Positions 10,551 to 20,900 of a stretch of 64,000 bases of DNA are shown piece by piece. The stretch's first letter is position 1. The number at the start of each line of letters is the position of its first letter. Source of the DNA: Limnohabitans sp. (GTDB lineage Bacteria; Pseudomonadota; Gammaproteobacteria; Burkholderiales; Burkholderiaceae_C); assembly GCF_017848645.1 (NCBI RefSeq), contig NZ_JAFEIF010000018.1, positions 1 to 64,000 of the forward strand. Direction: 5' to 3'. The position numbers and the translations under genes were made by a program. The notes under the pieces are model-generated. The model had not been told where the DNA came from. It searched no databases and saw nothing but the letters and a program-made list of their open reading frames with translations.

Positions 10551-12467
10551 TTGAATAACCCCTGGTTTTCCAAAATTGCCGTCTGGATGGTGATTGCCAT
10601 GGTGCTGTTCACCTTGTTCAAGCAATTTGACAACCGTGGTGTCGCTGGTGCGAACGCCATTGGTTACTCTGATTTTTTGGAAGAGGTGCGCAGCAACCGG
10701 ATCAAGAGCGCCACGATTTCCGAGAGCCCTGGCGGTACTGAAATCCTGGCTGTCACGGTCGATGACCGCCGCATCAAGACCACCGCCACTTACCTGGACC
10801 GCGGTCTGGTGGGTGATTTGATCAGCAGCGGCATCAAGTTCGATGTCAAGCCCCGCGAGGAGGGCTCTTTGCTCATGACCTTGCTGGTCAGCTGGGGCCC
10901 CATGCTCTTGCTCATTGGTGTGTGGGTCTACTTCATGCGCCAAATGCAAGGCGGTGGCAAAGGCGGTGCTTTCAGCTTTGGCAAGTCCAAGGCGCGCATG
11001 ATGGACGAAAACAACAACAACACCACGTTTGCCGATGTGGCTGGTTGCGACGAAGCCAAGGAAGAAGTCAAAGAGGTGGTTGACTTCCTGAAGGACCCTC
11101 AGCGCTTCCAGAAACTGGGCGGTCGCATTCCCCGTGGTTTGCTGTTGGTGGGGCCTCCCGGAACAGGTAAGACCCTGCTGGCCAAAAGCATCGCTGGCGA
11201 AGCCAAAGTGCCGTTTTTCAGCATTTCTGGCTCTGATTTTGTCGAGATGTTTGTGGGTGTGGGTGCTTCCCGCGTTCGCGACATGTTCGAAAACGCCAAA
11301 AAGAACGCGCCTTGCATCATTTTCATTGACGAAATCGACGCGGTGGGTCGCCAGCGTGGCGCTGGCCTGGGTGGTGGCAATGACGAGCGCGAGCAAACCC
11401 TCAACCAGATGCTGGTCGAGATGGACGGTTTTGAGACCAACCTGGGTGTGATCGTTGTGGCGGCCACCAACCGCCCGGACATTCTGGACGCTGCTTTGTT
11501 GCGCCCCGGCCGTTTTGACCGTCAGGTCTATGTGACCTTGCCCGACATCCGTGGTCGTGAGCAAATCCTGAACGTGCACATGCGCAAAGTCCCGATTGGC
11601 CAGGACGTGAACGCGGCGGTGATCGCCCGTGGTACGCCCGGCATGAGCGGTGCCGATCTGGCCAACCTGTGCAACGAGGCGGCCTTGATGGCAGCGCGTC
11701 GCAATGCCCGCGTGGTGGAGATGGTCGACTTTGAAAAGGCCAAGGACAAGATCCTGATGGGCCCTGAGCGCAAGAGCATGGTCATGCCCGAGGAAGAGCG
11801 CCGCAACACGGCTTACCACGAAGCGGGGCACGCCCTCATCGGCAATTTGCTGCCCAAGTGCGATCCGGTGCACAAGGTCACCATCATTCCCCGTGGCCGC
11901 GCCCTGGGTGTGACCATGAGCTTGCCCGAGAAGGACCGCTACAGCTACGACAAGGAGTTCATGCTCAACCAAATCAGCATGCTGTTTGGTGGGCGTATTG
12001 CCGAAGAGGTCTTCATGAACCAGATGACCACGGGTGCCAGCAACGACTTCGAGCGGGCCACCTCCATTGCCCGCGACATGGTCATGCGTTACGGCATGAC
12101 CGATGCCTTGGGCCCGATGGTGTATGCCGAAAACGAAGGCGAAGTGTTCTTGGGCCGCTCGGTCACCAAGACCACCAACATGAGCGAGGCCACCATGCAA
12201 AAGGTCGACTTGGAAGTGCGCCGCATCATCGACGAGCAGTACAGCCTGGCGCGTCGTTTGATTGAGGAACACAGCGCTCAGATGCACGCTATGGCCAAGG
12301 CCTTGCTGGAATGGGAAACCATCGACAAAGACCAGATCGCCGACATCATGGCGGGCCGCGATCCCTTGCCGCCCAAGGACTTTACCCCCCGCACGCCCCC
12401 CTCTGGCGGCAACAGCGGTGGTGGCTCTCCAGTCGTCCAGCCTGAACCCGCCACGACAGCGGCCTGA
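10551..12467 (+). CDS. ftsH: ATP-dependent zinc metalloprotease FtsH
   Basis: Membrane-bound hexameric AAA+ protease that degrades membrane proteins and regulators (LpxC in E. coli). The TTG at 10551 with GGAG 6 nt upstream gives [20 protein letters not shown], the usual betaproteobacterial start; the track start at 10539 is upstream of that ribosome site. Two membrane segments (about residues 5-23 and 105-125) enclose a periplasmic domain. The AAA module has GPPGTGKT near residue 200 and the second region of homology; the zinc site HEAGH is near residue 423. The C terminus is Pro/Gly/Ser rich. 638 residues is normal. Confidence 0.97.
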   Translation: MNNPWFSKIAVWMVIAMVLFTLFKQFDNRGVAGANAIGYSDFLEEVRSNRIKSATISESPGGTEILAVTVDDRRIKTTATYLDRGLVGDLISSGIKFDVKPREEGSLLMTLLVSWGPMLLLIGVWVYFMRQMQGGGKGGAFSFGKSKARMMDENNNNTTFADVAGCDEAKEEVKEVVDFLKDPQRFQKLGGRIPRGLLLVGPPGTGKTLLAKSIAGEAKVPFFSISGSDFVEMFVGVGASRVRDMFENAKKNAPCIIFIDEIDAVGRQRGAGLGGGNDEREQTLNQMLVEMDGFETNLGVIVVAATNRPDILDAALLRPGRFDRQVYVTLPDIRGREQILNVHMRKVPIGQDVNAAVIARGTPGMSGADLANLCNEAALMAARRNARVVEMVDFEKAKDKILMGPERKSMVMPEEERRNTAYHEAGHALIGNLLPKCDPVHKVTIIPRGRALGVTMSLPEKDRYSYDKEFMLNQISMLFGGRIAEEVFMNQMTTGASNDFERATSIARDMVMRYGMTDALGPMVYAENEGEVFLGRSVTKTTNMSEATMQKVDLEVRRIIDEQYSLARRLIEEHSAQMHAMAKALLEWETIDKDQIADIMAGRDPLPPKDFTPRTPPSGGNSGGGSPVVQPEPATTAA

Positions 12468-12492
12468 TCGGGCGTTGACTTGCCAATGAGAC

Positions 12493-12516
12493 AACGGGGC
12501 CTGCGGGCCCCGTTTT
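12493..12516 (+). terminator. Rho-independent terminator after ftsH
   Basis: AACGGGGCC (12493-12501) pairs with GGCCCCGTT (12506-12514) around a 4-nt loop and runs into TTTT, followed by further T-rich sequence up to folP. It would separate rlmE-ftsH from folP-glmM. Confidence 0.8.
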
Positions 12517-12559
12517 CAATCGTTTTTTCTTTTTGTTTTGTTTGAAAGTCGCTTGCTGC

Positions 12560-13414
12560 ATGCATTGGCAAACCACTCGTTTTCAACTGGACCTTTCGCG
12601 CCCTTGCGTCATGGGCATCGTGAACCTGACACCTGACTCTTTCTCGGATGGCGGGCAGCACGCACAGGGCTCGCAGGCCTTGCGGCATGCTGAGCTGCTG
12701 CTGCGTGAAGGGGCTGGCATTCTGGATGTGGGGGCGGAGTCTACCCGGCCCGGTGCCCAAGCGGTGCCGCTGGACGAGGAGTTGGCGCGTTTGATGCCTT
12801 TTTTGCGCGAGGCCGTGCGCTGGCAGGTGCCGATCTCGGTGGATACCTACAAGCCCGAGGTGATGCAGGTGGTGCTGGACTTGGGTGTGGACATCGTCAA
12901 CGATATTTGGGCTTTGCGGCAGCCCGGTGCCGAGCGTGTGGTGGCGGCCCATCCATCGTGTGGGGTGTGCTTGATGCACATGCACCGGGACCCGCAGACC
13001 ATGCAGCTGCAGACCATGAGCGGTGATGTGGTCAGCGCCGTTCATCAGTTTTTGCAAGCGCGCCAGCAAAGCCTGGTGGCGCAAGGCGTTGATGCGGCCC
13101 GATTGGTGCTGGATCCGGGCATTGGCTTTGGCAAAACCGTGGTTCAGAACTTTGAATTGCTGGCCCGTCAATCGGTCTTGATGGCGCTGGATCGTCCTGT
13201 GATGGCTGCCTGGTCCCGAAAGTCGTCCTTGGGGGCGGTGTTGGCGCAGGATGGGCCTATTCCCCCACCTTTGGAGCGCTTGTCGGCCAGTGTAGCTGCG
13301 GCTTTGATGGCGGTGGAGCGGGGGGCACGTTTGGTCCGTGTGCACGATGTCAAGGCCACCGTGGACGCCCTTCGGGTCTGGCAGGCGGTGCATTCGGTCA
13401 CTGCGCAGAATTGA
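12560..13414 (+). CDS. folP: Dihydropteroate synthase
   Basis: Condenses p-aminobenzoate with dihydropterin pyrophosphate in folate synthesis; the sulfonamide target. The ATG at 12560 (MHWQTTRFQLDL) gives 284 residues, close to 282 in E. coli; the track's TTG start at 12533 lies in the T-rich terminator tail. Motifs: VMGIVNLTPDSFSDGG (loop 1), GAESTRPGA (loop 2), VDTYKPEV, VNDIWAL, LDPGIGFGKT and AAWSRKSSLG. The last is slightly unusual, since many homologues have LSRKS. Gene order ftsH-folP-glmM is the same as in E. coli. Confidence 0.95.
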   Translation: MHWQTTRFQLDLSRPCVMGIVNLTPDSFSDGGQHAQGSQALRHAELLLREGAGILDVGAESTRPGAQAVPLDEELARLMPFLREAVRWQVPISVDTYKPEVMQVVLDLGVDIVNDIWALRQPGAERVVAAHPSCGVCLMHMHRDPQTMQLQTMSGDVVSAVHQFLQARQQSLVAQGVDAARLVLDPGIGFGKTVVQNFELLARQSVLMALDRPVMAAWSRKSSLGAVLAQDGPIPPPLERLSASVAAALMAVERGARLVRVHDVKATVDALRVWQAVHSVTAQN

Positions 13415-13498
13415 GTGCAGGCGCACCTTGTTTGTCAGTCTAGGGTCCGACATGGGCCGTTAAAATTTGGCGATTGATTACAAAAAAAGGACTCAGGC

Positions 13499-14827
13499 AT
13501 GGCGCGGCAATATTTCGGGACAGACGGCATTCGCGGCACAGTGGGACAAAGCCCAATCACGCCGGATTTCATCTTGCGTTTGGCCCATGCCGTGGGACGT
13601 GTGTTGAAGGCCCATGAAGCGCATCCGGTGGTTCTGATTGGCAAAGACACCCGCATTTCCGGTTACATGCTCGAAAGTGCTTTGGAGTCGGGCTTCAATT
13701 CAGCAGGCGTCGACGTGGTCTTGCTCGGGCCTGTGCCCACGCCAGCCGTGGCTTACCTGACGCGGGCGCAACGCGCTTCCTTGGGGGTGGTGATCAGCGC
13801 CAGCCACAACCCATTTGCCGACAATGGCATCAAGTTCTTCAGCGCGCAAGGCCAAAAATTGTCGGATGCCTGGGAAGAAACTGTCGAAGCCAGGCTGCAG
13901 GAGGCGCCGGTCTGGGTCGACTCGGCCGCCCTTGGCAAGACACGGCGCCTGGACGATGCAGCGGGCCGTTACATCGAGTTTTGCAAGAGCACCTTCTCCA
14001 ACGACCTGACCCTCAAGGGCTTGAAGATCGTGGTGGACGCTGCCCACGGCGCGGCCTACCAGATCGCGCCCAAGGTCTTCCACGAACTAGGGGCCGAGGT
14101 GGTCGCCATCGGTTGTGCGCCCGATGGCCTGAACATCAACAAAGGCGTGGGCGCGACCCACCCCGAGGCCTTGGTGCAGGCGGTCAAGGACCACAGTGCC
14201 AACTACGGTGTGGCCCTCGATGGCGATGCCGACCGCTTGCAGTTGGTCGATGCCTCGGGGCGCTTGTTCAATGGCGATGAATTGTTGTACCTGATGGTCG
14301 CCGATCGCTTGGCCCGCGACGAAGCGGTGCCCGGTGCGGTGGGCACCTTGATGACCAACTTGGCGGTGGAAATCGCCCTCAAAAAGCGGGGCGTGCAATT
14401 TGAGCGGGCCAAAGTGGGCGACCGTTATGTGCTGGAGGTCCTGCACGACAAAGGCTGGTTGCTGGGCGGCGAAGGCTCGGGCCATTTGCTGGCCTTGGAC
14501 AAGCACACCACGGGCGATGGGCTGGTCAGTGCTTTGCAGGTGTTGCAAGCCTGTGTCGGCAGCGGCCAGACCATGGCGCAGTTGCTCGAAGGCGTCAGCC
14601 TCTTTCCCCAAACCCTGATCAATGTGCGTTTGTCCCCCGGTTTTGATTGGCAAGGACACGCCCCATTGTGGGCGGCCAAACAAGCGGTCGAGACCGAGTT
14701 GGGTGACACCGGCCGGGTTTTGATTCGTGCCAGCGGCACCGAACCCTTGGTGCGCGTCATGGTCGAGGCGCGTGATGCAGTGCAAGCGCGTCAATGCGCC
14801 GAACGCCTGGCCGATACGCTTCGTTGA
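13499..14827 (+). CDS. glmM: Phosphoglucosamine mutase
   Basis: Interconverts glucosamine 6-phosphate and 1-phosphate, on the path to UDP-GlcNAc for peptidoglycan and lipid A. The four domains are recognisable in order: substrate entry FGTDGIRGT, the phosphoserine loop [17 protein letters not shown] (about residue 102), the metal loop DGDADR (about residue 243), the sugar loop [18 protein letters not shown] and the phosphate loop [12 protein letters not shown]. 442 residues against 445 in E. coli. A TAAAAT at 13461 may be a -10 element, but no -35 fits well. It is convergent with ppsR. Confidence 0.97.
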   Translation: MARQYFGTDGIRGTVGQSPITPDFILRLAHAVGRVLKAHEAHPVVLIGKDTRISGYMLESALESGFNSAGVDVVLLGPVPTPAVAYLTRAQRASLGVVISASHNPFADNGIKFFSAQGQKLSDAWEETVEARLQEAPVWVDSAALGKTRRLDDAAGRYIEFCKSTFSNDLTLKGLKIVVDAAHGAAYQIAPKVFHELGAEVVAIGCAPDGLNINKGVGATHPEALVQAVKDHSANYGVALDGDADRLQLVDASGRLFNGDELLYLMVADRLARDEAVPGAVGTLMTNLAVEIALKKRGVQFERAKVGDRYVLEVLHDKGWLLGGEGSGHLLALDKHTTGDGLVSALQVLQACVGSGQTMAQLLEGVSLFPQTLINVRLSPGFDWQGHAPLWAAKQAVETELGDTGRVLIRASGTEPLVRVMVEARDAVQARQCAERLADTLR

Positions 14828-14905
14828 GCCTGGGTAAGGCTTCGCCGAGGTCTTACCGTTGCCATTTTGATGCTATCAAGGGCCTCTGACCTGCCGGGTC
14901 AGCGC

Positions 14906-15727
14906 TCAGTAAATCAGGCGCTCGGGCTTGATTTCCTGCAAGATGGTGGTCGCGATCTCTTCGATTGATTTGGTGGTGGTGGACAGCCAGCGTATGCCCG
15001 AGCGGCGCATCATGGCTTCGGCTTCCGAGACTTCCATGCGGCAGTTTTCGATGCTGGCGTAACGCGAGTTGGGGCGGCGTTCGGCGCGGATCTCGGCCAA
15101 GCGGTCCGGGTGGATGCTCAGGCCGAAGATTTTTTGCCGGTGCGGCACCAAGGCGGGGGGCAATTGCCTGCGGTCAAAATCTTCCGGGATCAGCGGGTAG
15201 TTGGCCGCTTTGAGGCCGTGCTGCATGGCCAGGTACAAACTGGTCGGGGTTTTACCGCTGCGGCTCACGCCCACCAAAATCACATCGGCCGATTCCAGAT
15301 CCCGGTTCGACTGGCCATCGTCATGGGCCAATGAGAAGTTGATGGCCTCGATCCGGTCGTGGTATTCCTTGCTTTTGCTCACATCCGAAAAGCGGCCCAC
15401 GCGGTGGTGCGACTTGATGCCCAGTTCCGCTTCCAGCGGGTTCACAAAGGTGCCGAACATGTCCAGCAGCATGCCTTGGCAGTGCTCCTGCAGCACCTTG
15501 AGCACATCCATGTTGACCAAGGTGGTGAACACAATGGGTTTGTTGCCTTCGGTCTCGGCCGTGTGGTTGATTTGCCGCACCGCTTGATGTGCTTTGTCGA
15601 TGGTGTCGGTGAAGGGCAGCCGCACATGCCGCGTTTTCATGTCGAACTGGGCCAGGATGGCATTGCCAAAAGTTTCGGCGGTGATGCCCGTGCCGTCAGA
15701 GACGAAAAATACAGTGCGTTTTGACAT
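14906..15727 (-). CDS. ppsR: PEP synthase regulatory protein (bifunctional kinase/pyrophosphorylase, DUF299)
   Basis: Controls phosphoenolpyruvate synthase by ADP-dependent phosphorylation of a Thr and Pi-dependent dephosphorylation. 273 residues, the normal size. The N-terminal [24 protein letters not shown] and the P-loop [15 protein letters not shown] (about residue 153) are diagnostic, and [19 protein letters not shown] near the C terminus is conserved. It is divergent from its target ppsA across a 145-nt gap, the standard arrangement. No strong Shine-Dalgarno is visible before the ATG. Confidence 0.95.
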   Translation of the reverse strand: MSKRTVFFVSDGTGITAETFGNAILAQFDMKTRHVRLPFTDTIDKAHQAVRQINHTAETEGNKPIVFTTLVNMDVLKVLQEHCQGMLLDMFGTFVNPLEAELGIKSHHRVGRFSDVSKSKEYHDRIEAINFSLAHDDGQSNRDLESADVILVGVSRSGKTPTSLYLAMQHGLKAANYPLIPEDFDRRQLPPALVPHRQKIFGLSIHPDRLAEIRAERRPNSRYASIENCRMEVSEAEAMMRRSGIRWLSTTTKSIEEIATTILQEIKPERLIY

Positions 15728-15780
15728 GCGAGTAATTTATTTCAAATGCCGAGGTCAACAAGACCCCTAAAATCAGTCAA

Positions 15781-15789
15781 TTATCCACA
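15781..15789 (+). promoter_or_regulatory. Perfect DnaA-box sequence in the ppsR-ppsA gap
   Basis: TTATCCACA matches the strong DnaA box exactly. It lies between the divergent ppsR and ppsA starts. A single box can occur by chance in 64 kb (about 0.5 expected), so function is uncertain. Confidence 0.3.
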
Positions 15790-15872
15790 GCTGATCGATC
15801 GGGGTTCCATCAAAAGAACAACACAACCCTGACCTGCGCTCTGGAGCCCGGTTTTAACTTTGGAGCTTTAGC

Positions 15873-18263
15873 ATGTCTGTTCTTTTCAGCGAGACCGCCC
15901 TGGTCGTTCCCTTTGAGTTGTTGCGCATGACCGATGTCGAGTCGGTCGGCGGCAAAAACGCCAGCTTGGGGGAGATGATTTCCCAGTTGCCTTCGGGTGT
16001 GCGCGTGCCCACAGGCTTTGCCACCACCGCCCACGCGTTCCGACAGTTTTTGGCCTTTGGCGGCCTGACCGAACGCATCAATGCGCGTTTGGATGCGCTG
16101 GACACCGAGGACGTGCGTGCCTTGGCCGTTGCCGGGGCCGAAATCCGCGCCATGGTCGAGGCCCAGCCTTTCCCGGCCGATCTGGAAAAAGCCATTCGTG
16201 AAGAATTTGTTCGCCTGCAAGGCAGCAACCCGGAGGCCTCGTTTGCGGTGCGCTCCTCGGCCACAGCCGAAGACTTGCCAGACGCTTCTTTCGCAGGCCA
16301 ACAAGAAACCTTCCTGAACGTGGTCGGCATCGACGACGTGCTGCACAAGATGAAAGAGGTGTTCGCCTCGCTCTACAACGACCGCGCCATCAGCTACCGC
16401 GTGCACAAGGGTTTTGCCCATGCCGACGTGGCCTTGTCCGCGGGCGTGCAGCGCATGGTTCGCTCCGATCTGGGGGCGGCCGGCGTCATGTTCACCATCG
16501 ACACCGAGTCCGGTTTTGAAGACGTGGTGTTCATCACCTCCAGCTACGGCCTGGGTGAAACGGTGGTGCAGGGCGCAGTCAACCCCGACGAGTTTTACGT
16601 GCACAAACCGATGCTGGCCGCAGGCAAGCGCAGCGTGATCCGTCGCAACTTGGGCTCCAAGCTGATCGAGATGGTGTTCGCCACCCCCGAAGAAAAAGCC
16701 GCCTCGGGCAAGCTGGTCAAAACCACCGATGTGCCCACCGAACTGCGCAACCGCTACAGCCTGACCGACGACGAGGTCGAGCAATTGGCCCGCTACGCGG
16801 TGGTGATCGAGCAGCATTACGGCCGCCCCATGGACATCGAGTGGGGCAAAGACGGCTCCGACGGTTTGCTCTACATCTTGCAAGCACGTCCCGAGACTGT
16901 GAAAAGTCAGGCCAAAGGTACGCCTGAGTTGCGTTACAAGCTCAAAGGAGTCAGCGCCATCCTGGCCGAGGGCCGCGCGATTGGCCAAAAGATCGGTACT
17001 GGCCCCGTCCGTTTGGTTCACAACATCAGCGAGATGGACAAGGTCCAGCCCGGCGATGTGCTGGTGACCGACATGACCGACCCGAACTGGGAGCCCGTGA
17101 TGAAACGCGCCAGCGCCATCGTCACCAACCGGGGCGGGCGTACCTGCCACGCCGCCATCATTGCCCGTGAGCTGGGCATTCCGGCGGTGGTCGGTTGCGG
17201 CAACGCGACCGAGCAACTGGCCGAAGGCACGCTGGTCACCGTCAGCTGCGCCGAGGGCGATACCGGCCACATTTACGACGGTTTGCTGGAGACCGAGATC
17301 AGCGAGATCCAGCGCGGTGTGCTGCCCGAGATCAAGACCAAGATCATGATGAACGTGGGCAACCCCCAGCTGGCCTTTGACTTTGCCCAGCTGCCCAATG
17401 CCGGTGTGGGCCTGGCGCGTCTGGAGTTCATCATCAACAACAACATTGGCGTGCACCCCAAGGCCATCCTGGATTACCCCGCCATCGACACTGACCTGAA
17501 AAAAGCCGTGGAATCCGTGGCCCGTGGCCATGCTTCGCCCCGTGCTTTTTATGTCGACAAAGTTGCCGAAGGCGTGGCCAGCATCGCCGCCGCCTTCTGG
17601 CCCAAGCCGGTCATCGTGCGTTTGTCGGACTTCAAGAGCAACGAATACCGCAAACTCATTGGCGGCAGCCGTTACGAGCCGGAAGAAGAAAACCCGATGC
17701 TGGGTTTCCGCGGTGCGGCACGTTACATCAGCCGCGATTTTGGCGAAGCCTTTGCCATGGAGTGCGAAGCCCTCAAGCGGGTGCGCGGTGAGATGGGCCT
17801 GACCAACGTGCAGATCATGGTGCCCTTTGTGCGCACATTGGGTCAGGCCGAAAAGGTCACCCAGCTGCTGGCCAACCAAGGTTTGCGCCGTGGTGAAGAG
17901 GGTCTCAAAGTCATCATGATGTGCGAGGTGCCCAGCAACGCCATCCTGGCGGAGCAGTTCCTCGAGTTCTTCGATGGCTTCTCGATTGGCTCGAACGACC
18001 TGACGCAGCTGACCTTGGGCCTGGACCGCGACTCGGGCATGGAGCTGCTCGCCGCTGATTTTGACGAACGCGATCCGGCAGTCACGGCATTGATCTCACA
18101 AGCCATCCAGGCCTGCTTGGCGCAGGGCAAATACATCGGCATTTGTGGCCAGGGCCCCTCGGACCATCCGGACTTTGCGCATTGGTTGATGGACCAGGGC
18201 ATCAGCTCGATCTCGCTGAACCCGGACACCGTCATCGAGACCTGGACGAATTTGGGGCGCTGA
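15873..18263 (+). CDS. ppsA: Phosphoenolpyruvate synthase
   Basis: Converts pyruvate, ATP and water to PEP, AMP and Pi, for gluconeogenic growth. 796 residues (792 in E. coli). Domains in order: PEP/pyruvate-binding ATP-grasp part ([35 protein letters not shown]), the swivelling phosphohistidine domain with [21 protein letters not shown] (catalytic His near residue 427) just ahead of the regulatory Thr region, and the C-terminal TIM barrel with [19 protein letters not shown]. Leader GGAG sits 8 nt before the ATG. The symporter gene begins 32 nt after the stop without a terminator, so the two may be co-transcribed. Confidence 0.98.
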   Translation: MSVLFSETALVVPFELLRMTDVESVGGKNASLGEMISQLPSGVRVPTGFATTAHAFRQFLAFGGLTERINARLDALDTEDVRALAVAGAEIRAMVEAQPFPADLEKAIREEFVRLQGSNPEASFAVRSSATAEDLPDASFAGQQETFLNVVGIDDVLHKMKEVFASLYNDRAISYRVHKGFAHADVALSAGVQRMVRSDLGAAGVMFTIDTESGFEDVVFITSSYGLGETVVQGAVNPDEFYVHKPMLAAGKRSVIRRNLGSKLIEMVFATPEEKAASGKLVKTTDVPTELRNRYSLTDDEVEQLARYAVVIEQHYGRPMDIEWGKDGSDGLLYILQARPETVKSQAKGTPELRYKLKGVSAILAEGRAIGQKIGTGPVRLVHNISEMDKVQPGDVLVTDMTDPNWEPVMKRASAIVTNRGGRTCHAAIIARELGIPAVVGCGNATEQLAEGTLVTVSCAEGDTGHIYDGLLETEISEIQRGVLPEIKTKIMMNVGNPQLAFDFAQLPNAGVGLARLEFIINNNIGVHPKAILDYPAIDTDLKKAVESVARGHASPRAFYVDKVAEGVASIAAAFWPKPVIVRLSDFKSNEYRKLIGGSRYEPEEENPMLGFRGAARYISRDFGEAFAMECEALKRVRGEMGLTNVQIMVPFVRTLGQAEKVTQLLANQGLRRGEEGLKVIMMCEVPSNAILAEQFLEFFDGFSIGSNDLTQLTLGLDRDSGMELLAADFDERDPAVTALISQAIQACLAQGKYIGICGQGPSDHPDFAHWLMDQGISSISLNPDTVIETWTNLGR

Positions 18264-18295
18264 GCGCACGCCCTCCCCATGATCAGGACCCGGCG

Positions 18296-20422
18296 ATGAG
18301 CAAAACCATGGACGTTGCGATGTCTTCGGCTTACCGCTGGCGACTGCACCGCAACGTCCTGATTTATGTGGTTTTTCTGCTGGGCTTGATCGGGGCCATG
18401 GCTTGGGCCGAGCGCTCGGGCCTGTCCCGCAACCTGATCGGTCCGATTTTTTTGTTCAGCACGGTCATGATCTACGCCTTGATTGGCATTGCGGCGAGGA
18501 CAACGAACGAGGACGAGTATTACGTGGCTGGTCGGCGCATTCCGGCCATGTACAACGGCATGGCCACGGCGGCAGACTGGATGAGCGCGGCCTCGTTCAT
18601 CAGTCTGGCGGGAGCCTTGTATTTACAAGGCTTTTCCGGCAGCGGCAACCAGCCCGGTGGCTTGGCCTATGTGATGGGCTGGACCGGCGGGTTTTGTCTG
18701 GTGGCCTTGTTGATTGCGCCGCAATTGCGTGCCATGCGCTTGTACACCTTGCCCGACTACTTTGACCAGCGCTATGGCGGTCGCTGGCCACGGGTGATTG
18801 CGGCACTGGCTTCGGTGCTGTGTTCATTCACCTACGTGGTCGCCCAAATTTATGGCATTGGCTTGATCGCTTCGCGTTTGACAGGCGTGCAGTTTGAAAT
18901 CGGCATCTTGTTGGGCTTGGGTGGTGTTTTGTTGTGCTCGTTTCTGGGCGGGATGCGGGCGATCACCTGGACGCAAGTGGCGCAGTACATCATGCTGCTG
19001 CTGGCCTTTCTCATCCCGGTGTCCTGGCTGGCCTACAAACAATTGGGCAACCCAGTAGCGCCACTGGCCTACGGCGCTCAGCTGTCGGCCATTGCCAGCA
19101 TCGAAAAGCGCTTGATGGACGATCCGGCCGAGCTGGAAGTGCGCCGCGAATACGCCCAAAGGGCCAAAATTTACGCTTCACGCTTGCAGGATGTGGACGC
19201 GGCCATGGTCGATCTGCGCCAGGAGCTGGAAGAAAAAATCCGCTTGCTCAAAGCGCAAGGGGCCGACTTCGCCACCATTGCCCGGGTGCGCCGTGAGTTG
19301 CTGGCCGTGCCGCACGAAGCCTCTGCAGCCCGCGAGCTTTGGACCCGAGCCATGCACGACAACCTGGAGCGGGCGCGGCCTTTGGGCGGCATGCCGCCGC
19401 ACACGCAGGCTTTCACCGACGAGCCCGATGGAGGGCTGGCCCAGGAAAAACTGTTCAACGAGTCGCGCCTGAATTTCATGGCCTTGGTGTTTTGCCTGAT
19501 GATTGGCACGGCAGGTTTGCCGCATTTGTTGACCCGTTTTTACACCTCGCCCTCGGTGGCCGAAACGCGCAGCTCCGTGGCCTGGTCCTTGTTTTTCATT
19601 GGCCTGATTTACCTGAGCGTGCCTGCTTTGGCGGTGCTGGTGAAGTTCGAGGTGCTCAACACCTTGGTGGGCAGCAGTTTTGCCGACTTGCCCAGCTGGA
19701 TGGCGCAATGGGCCAGGCTGGACTCGGCCTTGCTGGAGTTTTCAGACGTCAACGGCGACGGTATTTTGCAATTGGGCGAGCTCAAACTCGGGGCGGACAT
19801 GATCATGTTGGCCACACCCGAGTTGGGCGGGATGCCCTTTGTGGTGTCGGGTCTGGTGGCTGCCGGCGGGCTGGCCGCCGCTTTGTCGACCGCCGATGGT
19901 TTGCTGTTGACCATCAGCAACGCTTTGGTGCGCGACATGCGACCCAATGGCGTCAATGGTCCCAAGTCTGCCGAAGGGCGGGTGATCTTGTCCAAGTTCG
20001 CCTTGCTGGCCGTGGCCATGCTGGCGGCGGTGGTGGCTGCTTTCAAACCCGCAGAAATACTGGCCCTGGTGTCGGCCTCTTTTTCTCTGGCCGCCTCGGC
20101 ATTCTTTCCGGGCATGGTGTTGGGCATGACTTGGCAGCGGGTGCATCGCCCGGCGGTGGTGCTGGGCATGCTGTCGGGTTTGGGTGTGACCATTTTTTAC
20201 ATGGTGGTCAATGCACCCGGGTTCCGCCATTTTTGGGATTTGGACCCCTATGGCGGCTTGTGGTGGGGTATACAGCCCTTGTCTGCAGGCGTGTTTGGCG
20301 TCCCTGCGGGGTTTGCGGTCATGGTGCTGGCCACCTGGCTGATCCCGCAGCGCCTGATCGGCCAAAACCCGCCATCCCGAGCGCCCCAGTCCGACCCATC
20401 TACCAGCTATCCTGGGCTGTGA
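18296..20422 (+). CDS. Sodium:solute symporter, large-loop (VC_2705-like) subfamily, with EF-hand-like loop
   Basis: SSS-family transporter, distant relative of acetate permease ActP and PutP; substrate unknown. The track start (18143) runs back into ppsA; ATG 18296 with AGGA 7 nt upstream gives 708 residues. About 13 hydrophobic segments are present. The core motifs EDEYYVAGRRIPAMYNGMATAADWMSA and the Na+-site region FVVSGLVAAGGLAAALSTADGLLLTISNAL are intact. A charged, probably helical insert (about residues 251-388) separates membrane segments. A loop at residues 484-495, DVNGDGILQLGE, fits a 12-residue EF-hand calcium loop. The usual small DUF4212 partner subunit is absent nearby. Location after ppsA suggests uptake of a gluconeogenic organic acid (inference). 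Confidence 0.85.
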   Translation: MSKTMDVAMSSAYRWRLHRNVLIYVVFLLGLIGAMAWAERSGLSRNLIGPIFLFSTVMIYALIGIAARTTNEDEYYVAGRRIPAMYNGMATAADWMSAASFISLAGALYLQGFSGSGNQPGGLAYVMGWTGGFCLVALLIAPQLRAMRLYTLPDYFDQRYGGRWPRVIAALASVLCSFTYVVAQIYGIGLIASRLTGVQFEIGILLGLGGVLLCSFLGGMRAITWTQVAQYIMLLLAFLIPVSWLAYKQLGNPVAPLAYGAQLSAIASIEKRLMDDPAELEVRREYAQRAKIYASRLQDVDAAMVDLRQELEEKIRLLKAQGADFATIARVRRELLAVPHEASAARELWTRAMHDNLERARPLGGMPPHTQAFTDEPDGGLAQEKLFNESRLNFMALVFCLMIGTAGLPHLLTRFYTSPSVAETRSSVAWSLFFIGLIYLSVPALAVLVKFEVLNTLVGSSFADLPSWMAQWARLDSALLEFSDVNGDGILQLGELKLGADMIMLATPELGGMPFVVSGLVAAGGLAAALSTADGLLLTISNALVRDMRPNGVNGPKSAEGRVILSKFALLAVAMLAAVVAAFKPAEILALVSASFSLAASAFFPGMVLGMTWQRVHRPAVVLGMLSGLGVTIFYMVVNAPGFRHFWDLDPYGGLWWGIQPLSAGVFGVPAGFAVMVLATWLIPQRLIGQNPPSRAPQSDPSTSYPGL

Positions 20423-20431
20423 TATTCAGGC

Positions 20432-20437
20432 TATAAT
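20432..20437 (+). promoter_or_regulatory. Probable -10 element of the rpsF operon
   Basis: Perfect TATAAT 80 nt upstream of rpsF, directly after the symporter stop. No convincing -35 is seen at 17 nt. Transcription would start near 20444. Confidence 0.5.
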
Positions 20438-20451
20438 TTGAGACTTCGCCT

Positions 20452-20482
20452 TGCTGCACCCCGTCAGACGCTGGGGGCAGCT
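20452..20482 (+). promoter_or_regulatory. Candidate S6:S18-type RNA structure in the rpsF leader
   Basis: GCTGC-A-CCCC (20453-20462) can pair with GGGG-GCAGC (20473-20481), leaving a loop that begins GTCAGACGCT and a CCG at the top of the stem. Many bacteria autoregulate rpsF through a leader stem bound by the S6:S18 complex with a conserved CCG. The position and shape fit, but the match to the published consensus was not computed. Confidence 0.35.
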
Positions 20483-20517
20483 ATTCCAACCATTTGGGTT
20501 AACCTCAAGGAGTCTCA

Positions 20518-20883
20518 ATGCGTCATTACGAAATCATTTTGCTGATCCATCCCGATCAGTCCGAACAAGTGCCGGCCATGCTGGAGCGCTACAAAGGCAT
20601 GATCACTGCCGGCGGTGGCAGCATCCACCGTGTAGAAGACTGGGGCCGCCGTCAACTGGCGTACCAGATCAACAAGCTGGGCAAAGCCCACTACTTGTGC
20701 GTGAACATCGAAGCCGACCAAGCGGTCATGGCCGAACTGGAGCACGCCTTCAAGTTCAACGACGCCGTGCTGCGTCACCTGACGGTGCTGAAGAAAAAAG
20801 CCGACACTGGTCCTTCATCCATGATGAAGCAAGTCGAGCGCGAAGAAGCCCGCAAGTCCCAACAAGCCGAATTCGCCGCTTGA
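20518..20883 (+). CDS. rpsF: 30S ribosomal protein S6
   Basis: 121-residue S6, which pairs with S18 on the platform of the small subunit. [26 protein letters not shown] and [18 protein letters not shown] (with I for V in this copy) are typical; the C-terminal part is short and basic with a Glu/Lys-rich end, and lacks a poly-Glu tail. AAGGAG is 7 nt upstream of the ATG. First gene of the rpsF-priB-rpsR-rplI operon. Confidence 0.97.
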   Translation: MRHYEIILLIHPDQSEQVPAMLERYKGMITAGGGSIHRVEDWGRRQLAYQINKLGKAHYLCVNIEADQAVMAELEHAFKFNDAVLRHLTVLKKKADTGPSSMMKQVEREEARKSQQAEFAA

Positions 20884-20900
20884 TACATGCCTGTTGAGGA

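Noticed and set aside
15781-15789. DnaA control of ppsA/ppsR
   Set aside because: A single perfect box with no replication-related neighbour and about 0.5 expected by chance; kept only as a low-confidence site.
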